In this document: piece by piece, positions 1-5,347 of the stretch
Layout: each line of letters starts with the position of its first letter
How positions within the stretch are numbered: the first letter of the stretch is position 1
NCBI GenBank assembly: GCA_020057985.1
Contig: JAGVEU010000449.1
Coordinates: 1 to 5,347, forward strand
Reading direction: 5' to 3'
Origin: Calditrichota bacterium
GTDB lineage: Bacteria > Electryoneota > RPQS01
Length of the DNA stretch: 5,347 nt
Made by a program: the position numbers and the translations under genes
The notes under the pieces: generated by a model
Database searches by the model: none
Told to the model about the DNA's origin: nothing
The model's input: only the letters and a program-made list of their open reading frames with translations

Positions 1-878
1 CTTTCGGAAATCATATCGAGCACTTTGAGCGCGGCACCGACAATGGGGGGCGGGAGGGTATTGGAGAAGAGATAGGGACGCGAACGTTGACGGAGGATGT
101 CAATGATCTTCTGATGGCTGCTGATGAAACCGCCGGATGCTCCGCCTAATGCTTTTCCGAGCGTGGAGGTGATGATGTCCACGCGGCCGGTGGTTCCGGT
201 GTGTTCCGGTGTTCCTCTGCCGGATTTGCCAATGAATCCCGTGGCGTGGGAATCATCTACAGCAACGAGCGCATCATATTGCTCAGCGAGATCGCAGATT
301 TTTTCCAGCGGAGCGATGTCACCGTCCATCGAGAAGACACCATCGGTCATGATGAGTCGGAAGCGCTGCTCCTGAGCCTGCATCAGTTGCTCTTCCAGAT
401 CGGCCATATCCATGTGGCGATAGATGTAGCGCACTGCTTTGGAGAGCCGAATGCCGTCAATGATTGAGGCGTGATTGAGCTCGTCGGTGATGATGGCGTC
501 TTCGCCCTTCATCAGCGTCTCAAAAAGCCCGCCATTGGCATCAAAGCAGGAACTATAGAGAATCGCGTCATCAAGCTCGACAAAGTCGGCGATTTTGCGT
601 TCAAGCTGCTTGTGAATCTCTTGCGTGCCACAGATAAAACGGACGCTGCTCAAACCATAACCCCACTGATCGAGCGCGTTTTTCGCGGCAGCAATAAGAT
701 CGGGATGGCCACTCAGACCGAGATAGTTGTTCGCACAGAAATTGAGCACCTCGCCCTGCGGAACCGAGATGACCGCGCCTTGCGCTGAGCGAATCATTCG
801 CTCCGCTTTGAAGAGCCCCGATTGCCGTATGGAGAGCAACTCGGCAGTAAGATTCTGATAGAGTTTACCGCACATCAT
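1..878 (-). CDS. kbl: Glycine C-acetyltransferase (2-amino-3-ketobutyrate CoA ligase), C-terminus cut by window edge
   Basis: This PLP-dependent enzyme of the alpha-oxoamine synthase family (fold type I) cleaves 2-amino-3-ketobutyrate with CoA to glycine and acetyl-CoA in the cytosol, the second step of threonine catabolism. About 292 of a usual ~398 residues are visible. Reading the minus strand gives [10 protein letters not shown] near residues 47-56, SVRFICGTQ near 78-86, and SSCFDANGG near 109-117. His136 in LNHASIIDG matches the residue that stacks on [11 protein letters not shown] near 208-215 supplies Asp208 and His211. The Schiff-base lysine is Lys242 in [13 protein letters not shown]. 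These segments agree closely with E. coli Kbl as I recall it, including the N-terminal YQ.L and GLFK.ER motifs, which supports the ATG at 878; a second ATG follows directly. There is no Shine-Dalgarno sequence: the bases before the start read CCCCTCTCC. The start lies 17 nt after the transporter stop, so expression is probably coupled to the operon. Identity is secure; only the missing C-terminus is untested. Confidence 0.96.
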   Translation of the reverse strand, partial: MMCGKLYQNLTAELLSIRQSGLFKAERMIRSAQGAVISVPQGEVLNFCANNYLGLSGHPDLIAAAKNALDQWGYGLSSVRFICGTQEIHKQLERKIADFVELDDAILYSSCFDANGGLFETLMKGEDAIITDELNHASIIDGIRLSKAVRYIYRHMDMADLEEQLMQAQEQRFRLIMTDGVFSMDGDIAPLEKICDLAEQYDALVAVDDSHATGFIGKSGRGTPEHTGTTGRVDIITSTLGKALGGASGGFISSHQKIIDILRQRSRPYLFSNTLPPPIVGAALKVLDMISE

Positions 879-895
879 GGTTGGAGAGGGGTTGG

Positions 896-2908
896 CTATT
901 GTAGTCTTACAGGCAGCACGACAAATTGCAGGCCGTTAAACAGAAGACGGCGTTGAATTGAGAGTGGCGTCTCATTGTGGAGTAGTCTGGTCCAAAGGGT
1001 ATCCTTCCAGAACAGGAGTCGGGCGGCAAAGAATACGGTATTGGGAAACTCTCTGTTCACCCGAAGACAAAGGTGCTCGATTTCCGTGATGTAGTCAATG
1101 GCACAACTGGTGCGCGAGTCCGCTTTCAGACCGTATGATCGTGCGAGCGTGACGTATTTCTCCGCCTGTTGCCTGACTTCCTTCGTTAGATTATTCAGTT
1201 CATCCGTCCCCTTGAAATGTCCCGAGTCTATGGGGCCGACGGAAAGGAAGATAAATTGTTTGAAGCGGAAACCAAACAGCCGCTGGACATTCAGCAGAAC
1301 GTGAACTCCGGTTCCACCATACTTCTCCACGAGAATGACCGCCGTGGGTTCGGCGGGATCGAGCGGCTGGAGATTCGCAGTCTCTTCGCCATAGGGAACG
1401 TCCGTTAAGATTTCGTCGAGCTTCTCCACTTTGGCATGGACCTCGCGGTAGTGCCGGCGAATATAGAAGCACAGCGCAACTAAGGCGACAGTCACAAACA
1501 TGATCAACCATGCGCCCTTCATAAACTTGAGCACAACCATGATGATGAGCAGCACTGCACTAAGCACGAAGCCGGTCAGACAGATCAGGAATCTTCTTCG
1601 CCAGTGATCGGCTGATTTGCGGCGTTGCCACCACAGTTTGGACATGCCAAGCAACGCCAGAGTGAAGCCCACGAACACATTGATGGCATAAAGCGCCACC
1701 AGAGTGCCAATGTGGCCGCGCGAGTAAATGATAAAAAACACGGCGGCAAGTCCCATGAGCAGTATGCCGTTGCGGGTTACTAACCGCTCGGACAAATGAC
1801 TGAAACGATGGGGCAGCCAGGAATCTTCGGCCATATTTGCCAACACTCGCGGGCCGCCGATAAAACCGGTTTGAGCCGCAACAAACAACAGCAGGGAGCC
1901 GGAGGTCAGCATGATCCATACCAGTGGGCCACCGGCATCCATTCTGCCAATCTTCCAGCCTTCTGTGATTTGCGAAAAAAGTACGGCATTGAGAGTCTTG
2001 CCACTGACGGGCTTTGTCTCGTAAAGGAAGTAGTTGAGTAGAATTACACCGGCCAGAAACGACAGTGAGAGAGCCATATAGGCCATCGTGCGCTTGCCGG
2101 TCTGCACACGCGGTTCCTTCAGGGCTAACATGCCGTTCGAGACGGCTTCAATTCCTGTCAGGGTTCCTGCACCCATGCTAAAAGCGGTCAGCAGCACAAG
2201 AAAAACGCTGCCCAAGCCAAACTGACTGACCGCCACACTTGCTTCTTTCACACTCTCGTCTATTCGCAACGGGATGCTGTCGGCATGAGTAAAAAGACCA
2301 TAGGAAGCAACGGCAATATGAGTGACTACAAAGATCATGAAAATGGGCAACAGTACAATCACTGACTCTTTGACCCCGCGCAGATTCATACCCACAAGCA
2401 CAAAGACCACAAGAATAGCAATGTTAATGCGCATCGCTTCCGAGAGACCCGGAATCAGGCTGGAGATCGCGCCCACCCCGGACACAACGGAAGTGGCAAT
2501 CGTGAGCACATAGTCTATGATAAGCGCAGATCCCGCAACGACGCCTACGTTCGGATGCAGAAGTTTTGACGCAACCACATAGCCCCCGCCACCGGAGGGA
2601 AATTGTTCGATGATCTGGGAGTAGCTGGCGGAGATAATCAGAACCGTGGCAGCGATGAGGAGGCCGAGGATTGGAGTCAGAAAAGAGAAGCCCTCGAGTG
2701 CGTGAAAGCCCTCCTCCGGACCATAGTAGACTGAGGAAAGACCGTCAGCACCCATTCCGACCCATGCGAAGAATGCAATCAGCGAGATCTGATGGAAAAC
2801 CCTGGGATCGAAGGGATTCCGGCGAGCGCCAAAAATCTTAAGCCGAATGCGCCAGAGCAGCGATTCGGCCTGTTGAATATCAGGTGGCTTTGGAGATTGG
2901 TCGGTCAT
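896..2908 (-). CDS. APC-superfamily transporter, KimA/YdaO-like, with large C-terminal cytosolic domain
   Basis: This 670-residue inner-membrane protein has about 12 hydrophobic segments (roughly 41-60, 76-96, 121-144, 160-176, 183-207, 232-256, 278-297, 328-352, 381-396, 401-420, 436-461, 464-483). A basic N-terminal tail of ~40 residues precedes them, and a soluble domain of ~185 residues (485-670) follows. The core carries [11 protein letters not shown] (53-63), [13 protein letters not shown] (102-114), [10 protein letters not shown] (131-140) and [11 protein letters not shown] (249-259). These match the KimA/YdaO branch of the APC fold better than classical amino-acid permeases such as the LysP type. 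Asp55, Tyr62, Asp132, Tyr133, Thr136, Ser140, Thr251 and Tyr407 line up with residues I recall as K+-coordinating in Bacillus subtilis KimA. The soluble tail contains [14 protein letters not shown] (523-536) and [13 protein letters not shown] (657-669), and resembles the regulatory tail of such transporters. The gene sits between tdh and kbl, 30 nt after tdh, so threonine uptake is the competing reading. Transporter family is confident; substrate is not. No clear SD precedes the ATG. Confidence 0.9.
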   Translation of the reverse strand: MTDQSPKPPDIQQAESLLWRIRLKIFGARRNPFDPRVFHQISLIAFFAWVGMGADGLSSVYYGPEEGFHALEGFSFLTPILGLLIAATVLIISASYSQIIEQFPSGGGGYVVASKLLHPNVGVVAGSALIIDYVLTIATSVVSGVGAISSLIPGLSEAMRINIAILVVFVLVGMNLRGVKESVIVLLPIFMIFVVTHIAVASYGLFTHADSIPLRIDESVKEASVAVSQFGLGSVFLVLLTAFSMGAGTLTGIEAVSNGMLALKEPRVQTGKRTMAYMALSLSFLAGVILLNYFLYETKPVSGKTLNAVLFSQITEGWKIGRMDAGGPLVWIMLTSGSLLLFVAAQTGFIGGPRVLANMAEDSWLPHRFSHLSERLVTRNGILLMGLAAVFFIIYSRGHIGTLVALYAINVFVGFTLALLGMSKLWWQRRKSADHWRRRFLICLTGFVLSAVLLIIMVVLKFMKGAWLIMFVTVALVALCFYIRRHYREVHAKVEKLDEILTDVPYGEETANLQPLDPAEPTAVILVEKYGGTGVHVLLNVQRLFGFRFKQFIFLSVGPIDSGHFKGTDELNNLTKEVRQQAEKYVTLARSYGLKADSRTSCAIDYITEIEHLCLRVNREFPNTVFFAARLLFWKDTLWTRLLHNETPLSIQRRLLFNGLQFVVLPVRLQ

Positions 2909-2938
2909 TCTTAAAGCGCAGACTCTGTTGATCTGACG

Positions 2939-4003
2939 CTAAGCACCGTCGGGGAACAAGACAACCTTCAACCCTTTGCCGTCGAGTTTGGTTTTGAAGC
3001 CTTCCTCGTATTTGGCAAGCGGGAATTTATGGGTGACGATCTTCCTGGCAGTATTCAGGAAGGGGCCTTGCAGTAGTGCGAGCATTTCAACCCATGTGGT
3101 GAAGATCTTGCGGCCTGTTATCCCGCGAATGGTCAGACCTTTGAACACAACATCATGTGAAAAATCCACGGAGACATCGCTGCGCGGCAAACCAAGCAGA
3201 GATAATTCACCACCGACTCTCAATGCTGCAAAGGCATCCTTATAGGCCGCGCTGTGACCGGAGAGTTCAAGCACTACGTCCACTCCGCGTTTTGTCGGAT
3301 CCAATCTGGCTGCCTCAAGAAATGCCTTTCGTCCGTCTTCGTCTTTCACGTTGAAAGCTCCGTCAGCTCCTTCAGACTTTGCCATTTCAAGGAAGGAATC
3401 AAAGACATCGGTCACATAGATTTTTCGTGCTCCCATCAACCGACAGAGAGAGACAGCCATGATTCCCATAGGCCCAGCGCCGAGGATCGCAATGTCCTTT
3501 CCAACCACGTCTACCGAGCGAACCGTATGCACCGCATTACCGATGGCGTCAAGGTAGGCAGCCACTTCGACGGGCAAATCCGGAGGGAGGTGAATCACAT
3601 TTCGAGCCGGTAGAACAATGTAATCGGCAAAGCACCCGTGTTCATCAATTCCACGGACAACAGTGTTCAGGCACCATTGGCCATTTCCCATCCGGCAATT
3701 ATGACAGACTCCACACACAATATGCATCTCGGCGGAAACATAGTCGCCTGCCTTGTAACCTCTCACACCGCTACCGATTTCCTCAATAGTACCACAAAAT
3801 TCGTGTCCGGTTGTTACGGGCAGCGCTTTGACCATGCGGGACATCAGCGGCCTGTCCGCCCTGTAAATGTCTACATCTGTGCCGCAAATCGCGGTAGCTT
3901 TGACACGAATCAGCACATCGTCCGGTTGAAGAATCTTAGGTAGAGGAGCGTCGTTAAGGTAGGTCAGTCCGACGTCAGTCGTCTGTTTCTGTATGGCTTG
4001 CAT
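2939..4003 (-). CDS. tdh: L-threonine 3-dehydrogenase, zinc-dependent, NAD-linked
   Basis: This cytosolic medium-chain dehydrogenase oxidises L-threonine to 2-amino-3-ketobutyrate with NAD+. From the ATG at 4003 it has 354 residues (E. coli Tdh has 341). The N-terminal catalytic half shows AICGTDVDIY (38-47, zinc ligand Cys40) and TTGHEFCG (64-71, His67 and Glu68). AEMHIVCGVCHNC follows, with His94 matching the substrate-side histidine of E. coli Tdh. Cys97, Cys100, Cys103 and Cys111 form the structural-zinc lobe. DAIGNAVHT (152-160) corresponds to DPFGNAVHT. The Rossmann motif is GAGPMG (175-180), and Asp199 at the end of the second strand points to NAD rather than NADP. VVFKGLTIRGITGRKIFTTW (286-305) is the typical Tdh C-terminal signature and argues against sorbitol or alcohol dehydrogenase. 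The frame stays open upstream to an ATG at 4075, but the 24 extra residues have no counterpart in the family and homology begins at MQAIQK. Only a weak GAGAA precedes 4003. It is the first clear gene of the operon. Confidence 0.95.
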   Translation of the reverse strand: MQAIQKQTTDVGLTYLNDAPLPKILQPDDVLIRVKATAICGTDVDIYRADRPLMSRMVKALPVTTGHEFCGTIEEIGSGVRGYKAGDYVSAEMHIVCGVCHNCRMGNGQWCLNTVVRGIDEHGCFADYIVLPARNVIHLPPDLPVEVAAYLDAIGNAVHTVRSVDVVGKDIAILGAGPMGIMAVSLCRLMGARKIYVTDVFDSFLEMAKSEGADGAFNVKDEDGRKAFLEAARLDPTKRGVDVVLELSGHSAAYKDAFAALRVGGELSLLGLPRSDVSVDFSHDVVFKGLTIRGITGRKIFTTWVEMLALLQGPFLNTARKIVTHKFPLAKYEEGFKTKLDGKGLKVVLFPDGA

Positions 4004-4067
4004 TTTCGTTTTTTCTCGACAGTTGAACGGTATCCCGTGCTGCGGATGAATTCCTAAACTTGCAAAG

Positions 4068-4301
4068 TTACTCATTCATGGCCACATAATCAAGGCGACC
4101 TTCAGGATGGGTCTGTAGCATTAAGAGAGGCACAGTTCTTACCTTCGTCAGCTCGCCGTTATGGCAGTTCTCGAAAACAATCCGACAAAAGATTTCGGCA
4201 GGGTTGCGGAGGACCTTAACCCTGCTCGGCACACATGTCGGAACCTCTTCAAGAAGCACTATATCAGTGAAAATCGCTATGATCGCGCCAACAGGCATCA
4301 T
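4068..4301 (-). CDS. Possible small hypothetical protein upstream of tdh (77 codons)
   Basis: This open frame on the minus strand begins ATGATG at 4301 and ends TAA at 4068. The product has a short hydrophobic start (GAIIAIFTDIVLL, residues 5-17), then a mixed charged stretch with cysteines at 23, 39 and 46. I recognise no family. In its favour, it has the operon's orientation and contains no obviously biased composition. Its stop also falls inside ATGAGTAA, overlapping the upstream alternative ATG (4075) of the tdh frame. Against it, there is no SD, the upstream DNA is AT-rich and stops in frame immediately before the start, and 77 codons can be open by chance. If real, it would be the operon's first gene, 64 nt before the preferred tdh start; otherwise this stretch is a long tdh leader. 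Confidence 0.33.
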   Translation of the reverse strand: MMPVGAIIAIFTDIVLLEEVPTCVPSRVKVLRNPAEIFCRIVFENCHNGELTKVRTVPLLMLQTHPEGRLDYVAMNE

Positions 4302-4324
4302 TATTCAATTTTACATGTCTAAAA

Positions 4325-4341
4325 ACATCAAATATTGACGT
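4325..4341. promoter_or_regulatory. Imperfect palindrome between the divergent tdh operon and transposase-like gene (possible operator)
   Basis: ACATCAA (4325-4331) and TTGACGT (4335-4341) are inverted with a 3-bp centre and one mismatch. They lie in a strongly AT-rich stretch between the two transcription directions. The right arm contains TTGACG on the plus strand and the left arm contains TTGATG on the minus strand. Both resemble -35 hexamers, although no well-spaced -10 box follows either one. It could be a binding site for a dimeric regulator, or chance in AT-rich DNA. Confidence 0.25.
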
Positions 4342-4423
4342 ATTTTTATTTAGTGGACTCAAGTTTTCCTGCCCCATGCCGATACTCTTAGTGTCATCAC
4401 CATTAAGAATAGGTGGGTCAACT

Positions 4424-4861
4424 ATGGATTACGAAAATTTCTCCTGCCCAAACGCGGAATGCGAAGATTACAGCAAGCGAGCATTAGGAAATATCCTGCT
4501 TTACACAAGGTATGGTCGTAAGCAAGTACGACTCCTCGTGTGCAGAACATGCGGCAAGACTTTTAGTGAACTAAAGGGAACCTTGTTTTGGGACAGCAGA
4601 TTGGACTGGGACAAGATTGAGGATCTCTATCGCACGCTGCTTGATGGTCAAGGCATTCGTGCCACAGCCCGGCAGCACGGACTCTCCAAGAATACCGTAA
4701 AGCGTTACCTGCGTCTCGCCAAGACGGATTTCTCGACCATCGAGCATTTTCTTCGTGATCGCGGCGTGATAAGAGGCGACACGGTGCAGCTTCATGAGCT
4801 TGTGGATGGACAGTATGGACGGATCCTCGCGCACAAGAACGCGTTCTCGAGAGTTTCGTAG
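4424..4861 (+). CDS. Zinc-ribbon/helix-turn-helix N-terminal part of an IS1/ISNCY-like transposase (truncated)
   Basis: The 145-residue product has two recognisable parts. Residues 7-51 form a zinc ribbon: Cys8 and Cys13 in CPNAEC, then Cys40 and Cys43 in CRTCGKTFSE, followed by KGTLFW. Residues 62-100 contain a helix-turn-helix, with DGQGIRATARQHGL leading into SKNTVKRYLRLA. This order is the DNA-binding half of IS1-related transposases, which continue into a DDE catalytic domain opening with a VQLDELW-like motif. Here the motif reads VQLHELVDGQ (121-130), and a stop follows at residue 146. The first catalytic Asp is therefore His124 (CAT where GAT would be expected) and the rest is missing, so transposition activity is not expected. 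The start at 4424 is chosen because AGGTGGG sits a good SD distance upstream; an in-frame ATG at 4376 lacks one and adds residues outside the ribbon. It may be a decayed element or a retained DNA-binding protein. No terminal inverted repeats were found around it. Confidence 0.75.
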   Translation: MDYENFSCPNAECEDYSKRALGNILLYTRYGRKQVRLLVCRTCGKTFSELKGTLFWDSRLDWDKIEDLYRTLLDGQGIRATARQHGLSKNTVKRYLRLAKTDFSTIEHFLRDRGVIRGDTVQLHELVDGQYGRILAHKNAFSRVS

Positions 4862-4926
4862 AGCATGGCCAGTAACAAATCGTCTTGGATATGATTGAAC
4901 ATTAATCTGCTGTAGATTGGAAGACA

Positions 4927-4958
4927 AGCCGCAGCTGCTTTTGCATTTGCGGCTCTTT
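4927..4958 (+). terminator. Weak terminator-like hairpin after the transposase-like gene
   Basis: AGCCGCA (4927-4933) pairs perfectly with TGCGGCT (4948-4954) around a 14-nt loop and is followed by CTTTC, which is only a short T-run. It lies 65 bases after the stop at 4861. The GC-rich stem and position fit a terminator for the plus-strand gene, but the large loop and poor T-tract make it weak. It could also belong to the neighbouring repeat cluster. Confidence 0.3.
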
Positions 4959-4970
4959 CATACTCATCGT

Positions 4971-5001
4971 TCAGGATAAAAGTCCGTCTTTGTTATCCTG
5001 A
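4971..5001. repeat. Hairpin repeat with ATCCTGA-type arms
   Basis: TCAGGATAA (4971-4979) and TTATCCTGA (4993-5001) are perfect 9-bp inverted repeats around a 13-nt spacer. The ATCCTGA/TCAGGAT arms recur in the next hairpin, so this is one unit of a repeat cluster rather than an isolated stem. The type resembles REP-like palindromes found between genes in many bacterial genomes. Confidence 0.55.
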
Positions 5002-5027
5002 CCTCTGGCAACGCACCATAACTTGTA

Positions 5028-5064
5028 ATCCTGGACATCCGCGTCTTCGCGGGACGTTCAGGAT
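5028..5064. repeat. Long imperfect hairpin repeat
   Basis: ATCCTGGAC (5028-5036) pairs with GTTCAGGAT (5056-5064), including one G-T pair. Inside this, CCGCG (5039-5043) pairs with CGCGG (5048-5052) around a TCTT loop. The total is about 14 pairs with a small internal asymmetry. The outer ATCCTG/CAGGAT arms are shared with the hairpin at 4971-5001. Confidence 0.55.
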
Positions 5065-5130
5065 CTCTCTTTGCTCCCCGTGTGGTCGTTGCTGTGAATA
5101 CAAAGATGAGGGCTGAGCAGGTGAGCTGAG

Positions 5131-5154
5131 ATTCTGACGGCGGACCGTCAGAAT
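5131..5154. repeat. Perfect 10-bp hairpin (ATTCTGACGG type)
   Basis: ATTCTGACGG (5131-5140) and CCGTCAGAAT (5145-5154) are a perfect inverted repeat around a CGGA loop. The flanks read GAG before and GACAAAG after, the style of an interspersed intergenic repeat known from many environmental bacterial genomes. There is no T-tract, so it is not an intrinsic terminator. Confidence 0.6.
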
Positions 5155-5204
5155 GACAAAGTGGTTTCGCGGGGCGTTTATATCTCCACGACGAATTCAA
5201 TTAC

Positions 5205-5235
5205 TTGACTTTAAGCGTAGAAGTTCGTTTATTAA
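5205..5235 (+). promoter_or_regulatory. Probable sigma70-type promoter of the tRNA-Pro gene
   Basis: TTGACT (5205-5210) matches the -35 consensus at five of six positions. Candidate -10 boxes follow: TTTATT (5228-5233) after 17 nt, or TATTAA (5230-5235) after 19 nt, each with four matches to TATAAT. Transcription would start near 5240-5243, only a few bases before the mature tRNA 5' end, as is common for stable RNA genes. Confidence 0.5.
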
Positions 5236-5244
5236 AAGTTTTGA

Positions 5245-5321
5245 CGGGGCGTAGCGCAGTCCGGTAGCGCATCTGCTTTGGGAGCAGAGGGTCGCCGGTT
5301 CGAATCCGGCCGCCCCGACCA
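5245..5321 (+). tRNA. tRNA-Pro(UGG), with encoded CCA
   Basis: The full cloverleaf can be drawn. The acceptor stem CGGGGCG/CGCCCCG (5245-5251 with 5311-5317) has all seven pairs, then T8 and A9. The D stem is GCGC/GCGC around AGTCCGGTA. The anticodon stem TCTGC/GCAGA holds the loop TTTGGGA, giving anticodon TGG at 5279-5281. The variable loop GGGTC has five bases, and the T stem GCCGG/CCGGC holds TTCGAAT. Discriminator A5318 is followed by genomic CCA (5319-5321). The C1-G72 pair with A73 is characteristic of bacterial proline tRNAs and confirms the anticodon-based call. UGG can read most or all proline codons by wobble. Confidence 0.97.
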
Positions 5322-5347
5322 TCAACCACGGTGCCGAGTCTTGACAC

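Larger units (their letters stand above)
4988..5161. repeat. 174-bp segment bounded by imperfect 14-nt inverted repeats (REP/MITE-like candidate)
   Basis: CTTTGTTATCCTGA (4988-5001) at the left and TCAGAATGACAAAG (5148-5161) at the right are inverted copies matching at 12 of 14 positions. Between them lie the central hairpin (5028-5064) and the start of the right-hand perfect hairpin. No credible coding frame fills the segment and no flanking target-site duplication was seen. It could be a small non-autonomous mobile element or two REP-like palindromes in opposite orientation. The boundaries are defined only by the inverted repeats. Confidence 0.45.

Noticed and set aside
124..788. Three open frames on the plus strand at 124-375, 201-467 and 471-788
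   Set aside because: They lie antisense to kbl, whose minus-strand reading is clearly conserved. Their proteins show no recognisable family or domain.
1098..2513. Several open frames of 63-119 codons on both strands within the transporter gene
   Set aside because: All overlap the strongly supported 670-codon transporter and have no start signals or recognisable motifs.
2976..3943. Plus-strand open frames antisense to tdh
   Set aside because: The tdh reading carries zinc ligands, a Rossmann motif and family signatures; the antisense frames carry nothing recognisable.
4004..4075. Extended tdh start at 4075 adding 24 residues
   Set aside because: The extra residues have no match in Tdh proteins, whose homology begins at the ATG at 4003. 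Kept only as a possible coupling arrangement.
4004..4423. Riboswitch upstream of tdh (for example glycine or c-di-AMP type)
   Set aside because: I could not find the conserved cores or paired elements of those classes in the minus-strand leader.
4571..4927. 118-codon minus-strand frame opposite the transposase-like gene
   Set aside because: The plus-strand frame has a zinc ribbon, HTH and SD; the opposite frame has no family features.
4964..5200. 78-codon minus-strand frame across the repeat cluster
   Set aside because: It runs through several perfect hairpins, as expected from repeat DNA left open by chance. Its composition is low in hydrophobic core residues and no family was recognised.
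4862..5244. CRISPR array
   Set aside because: The repeats here are inverted hairpins with irregular spacing, not direct repeats with uniform spacers.
5170..5252. Direct repeat CGGGGCGT at 5170-5177 and at the tRNA 5' end (5245-5252), as a possible attachment or partial tRNA copy
   Set aside because: Only 8 bases match and integration usually duplicates the tRNA 3' part, so chance is the better explanation.
5341..5346. TTGACA at the right edge as a -35 box for another gene
   Set aside because: It is a perfect hexamer, but the window ends one base later, so no -10 box or gene can be seen.

Overview
The window looks like bacterial chromosome of moderate GC content. It holds one minus-strand operon, a short gene-poor stretch with a transposase remnant and hairpin repeats, and a tRNA gene at the right edge. 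The source lineage cannot be fixed from these data. Noncoding palindromes built around ATCCTGA and ATTCTGAC recall the interspersed repeats common in genomes of uncultured bacteria, and the operon genes lack strong Shine-Dalgarno (SD) sites, but neither is diagnostic.

Minus-strand operon, read right to left: (i) threonine 3-dehydrogenase (tdh, 4003-2939); (ii) a 670-residue APC-superfamily transporter (2908-896); (iii) glycine C-acetyltransferase, also called 2-amino-3-ketobutyrate CoA ligase (kbl, 878 to beyond base 1, so its C-terminus is missing). The gaps are 30 and 17 nt, so co-transcription is very likely. Tdh oxidises L-threonine to 2-amino-3-ketobutyrate, and Kbl splits that with CoA into glycine and acetyl-CoA. 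The transporter between them would naturally be read as a threonine or amino-acid permease. Its membrane core, however, resembles the KimA (YdaO) potassium-uptake family and appears to keep the polar residues that bind K+ there. This is the most interesting functional question in the window.

Upstream of tdh (4004-4423) lie a doubtful 77-codon ORF whose stop overlaps an alternative upstream tdh start, and an imperfect palindrome in AT-rich DNA between the operon and the divergent plus-strand gene.

Plus-strand gene 4424-4861 encodes a zinc-ribbon plus helix-turn-helix protein matching the N-terminal DNA-binding half of IS1/ISNCY-like transposases. It ends just where the DDE catalytic domain should begin, with His where the first catalytic Asp is expected. 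It is most likely an insertion-sequence remnant.

From 4862 to 5244 there is no convincing gene. The stretch contains a weak terminator-like hairpin, three further hairpins, and imperfect 14-nt inverted repeats bounding a 174-bp segment, which suggests a REP/MITE-like element. A complete tRNA-Pro(UGG) with encoded CCA follows at 5245-5321, with a plausible promoter just upstream.
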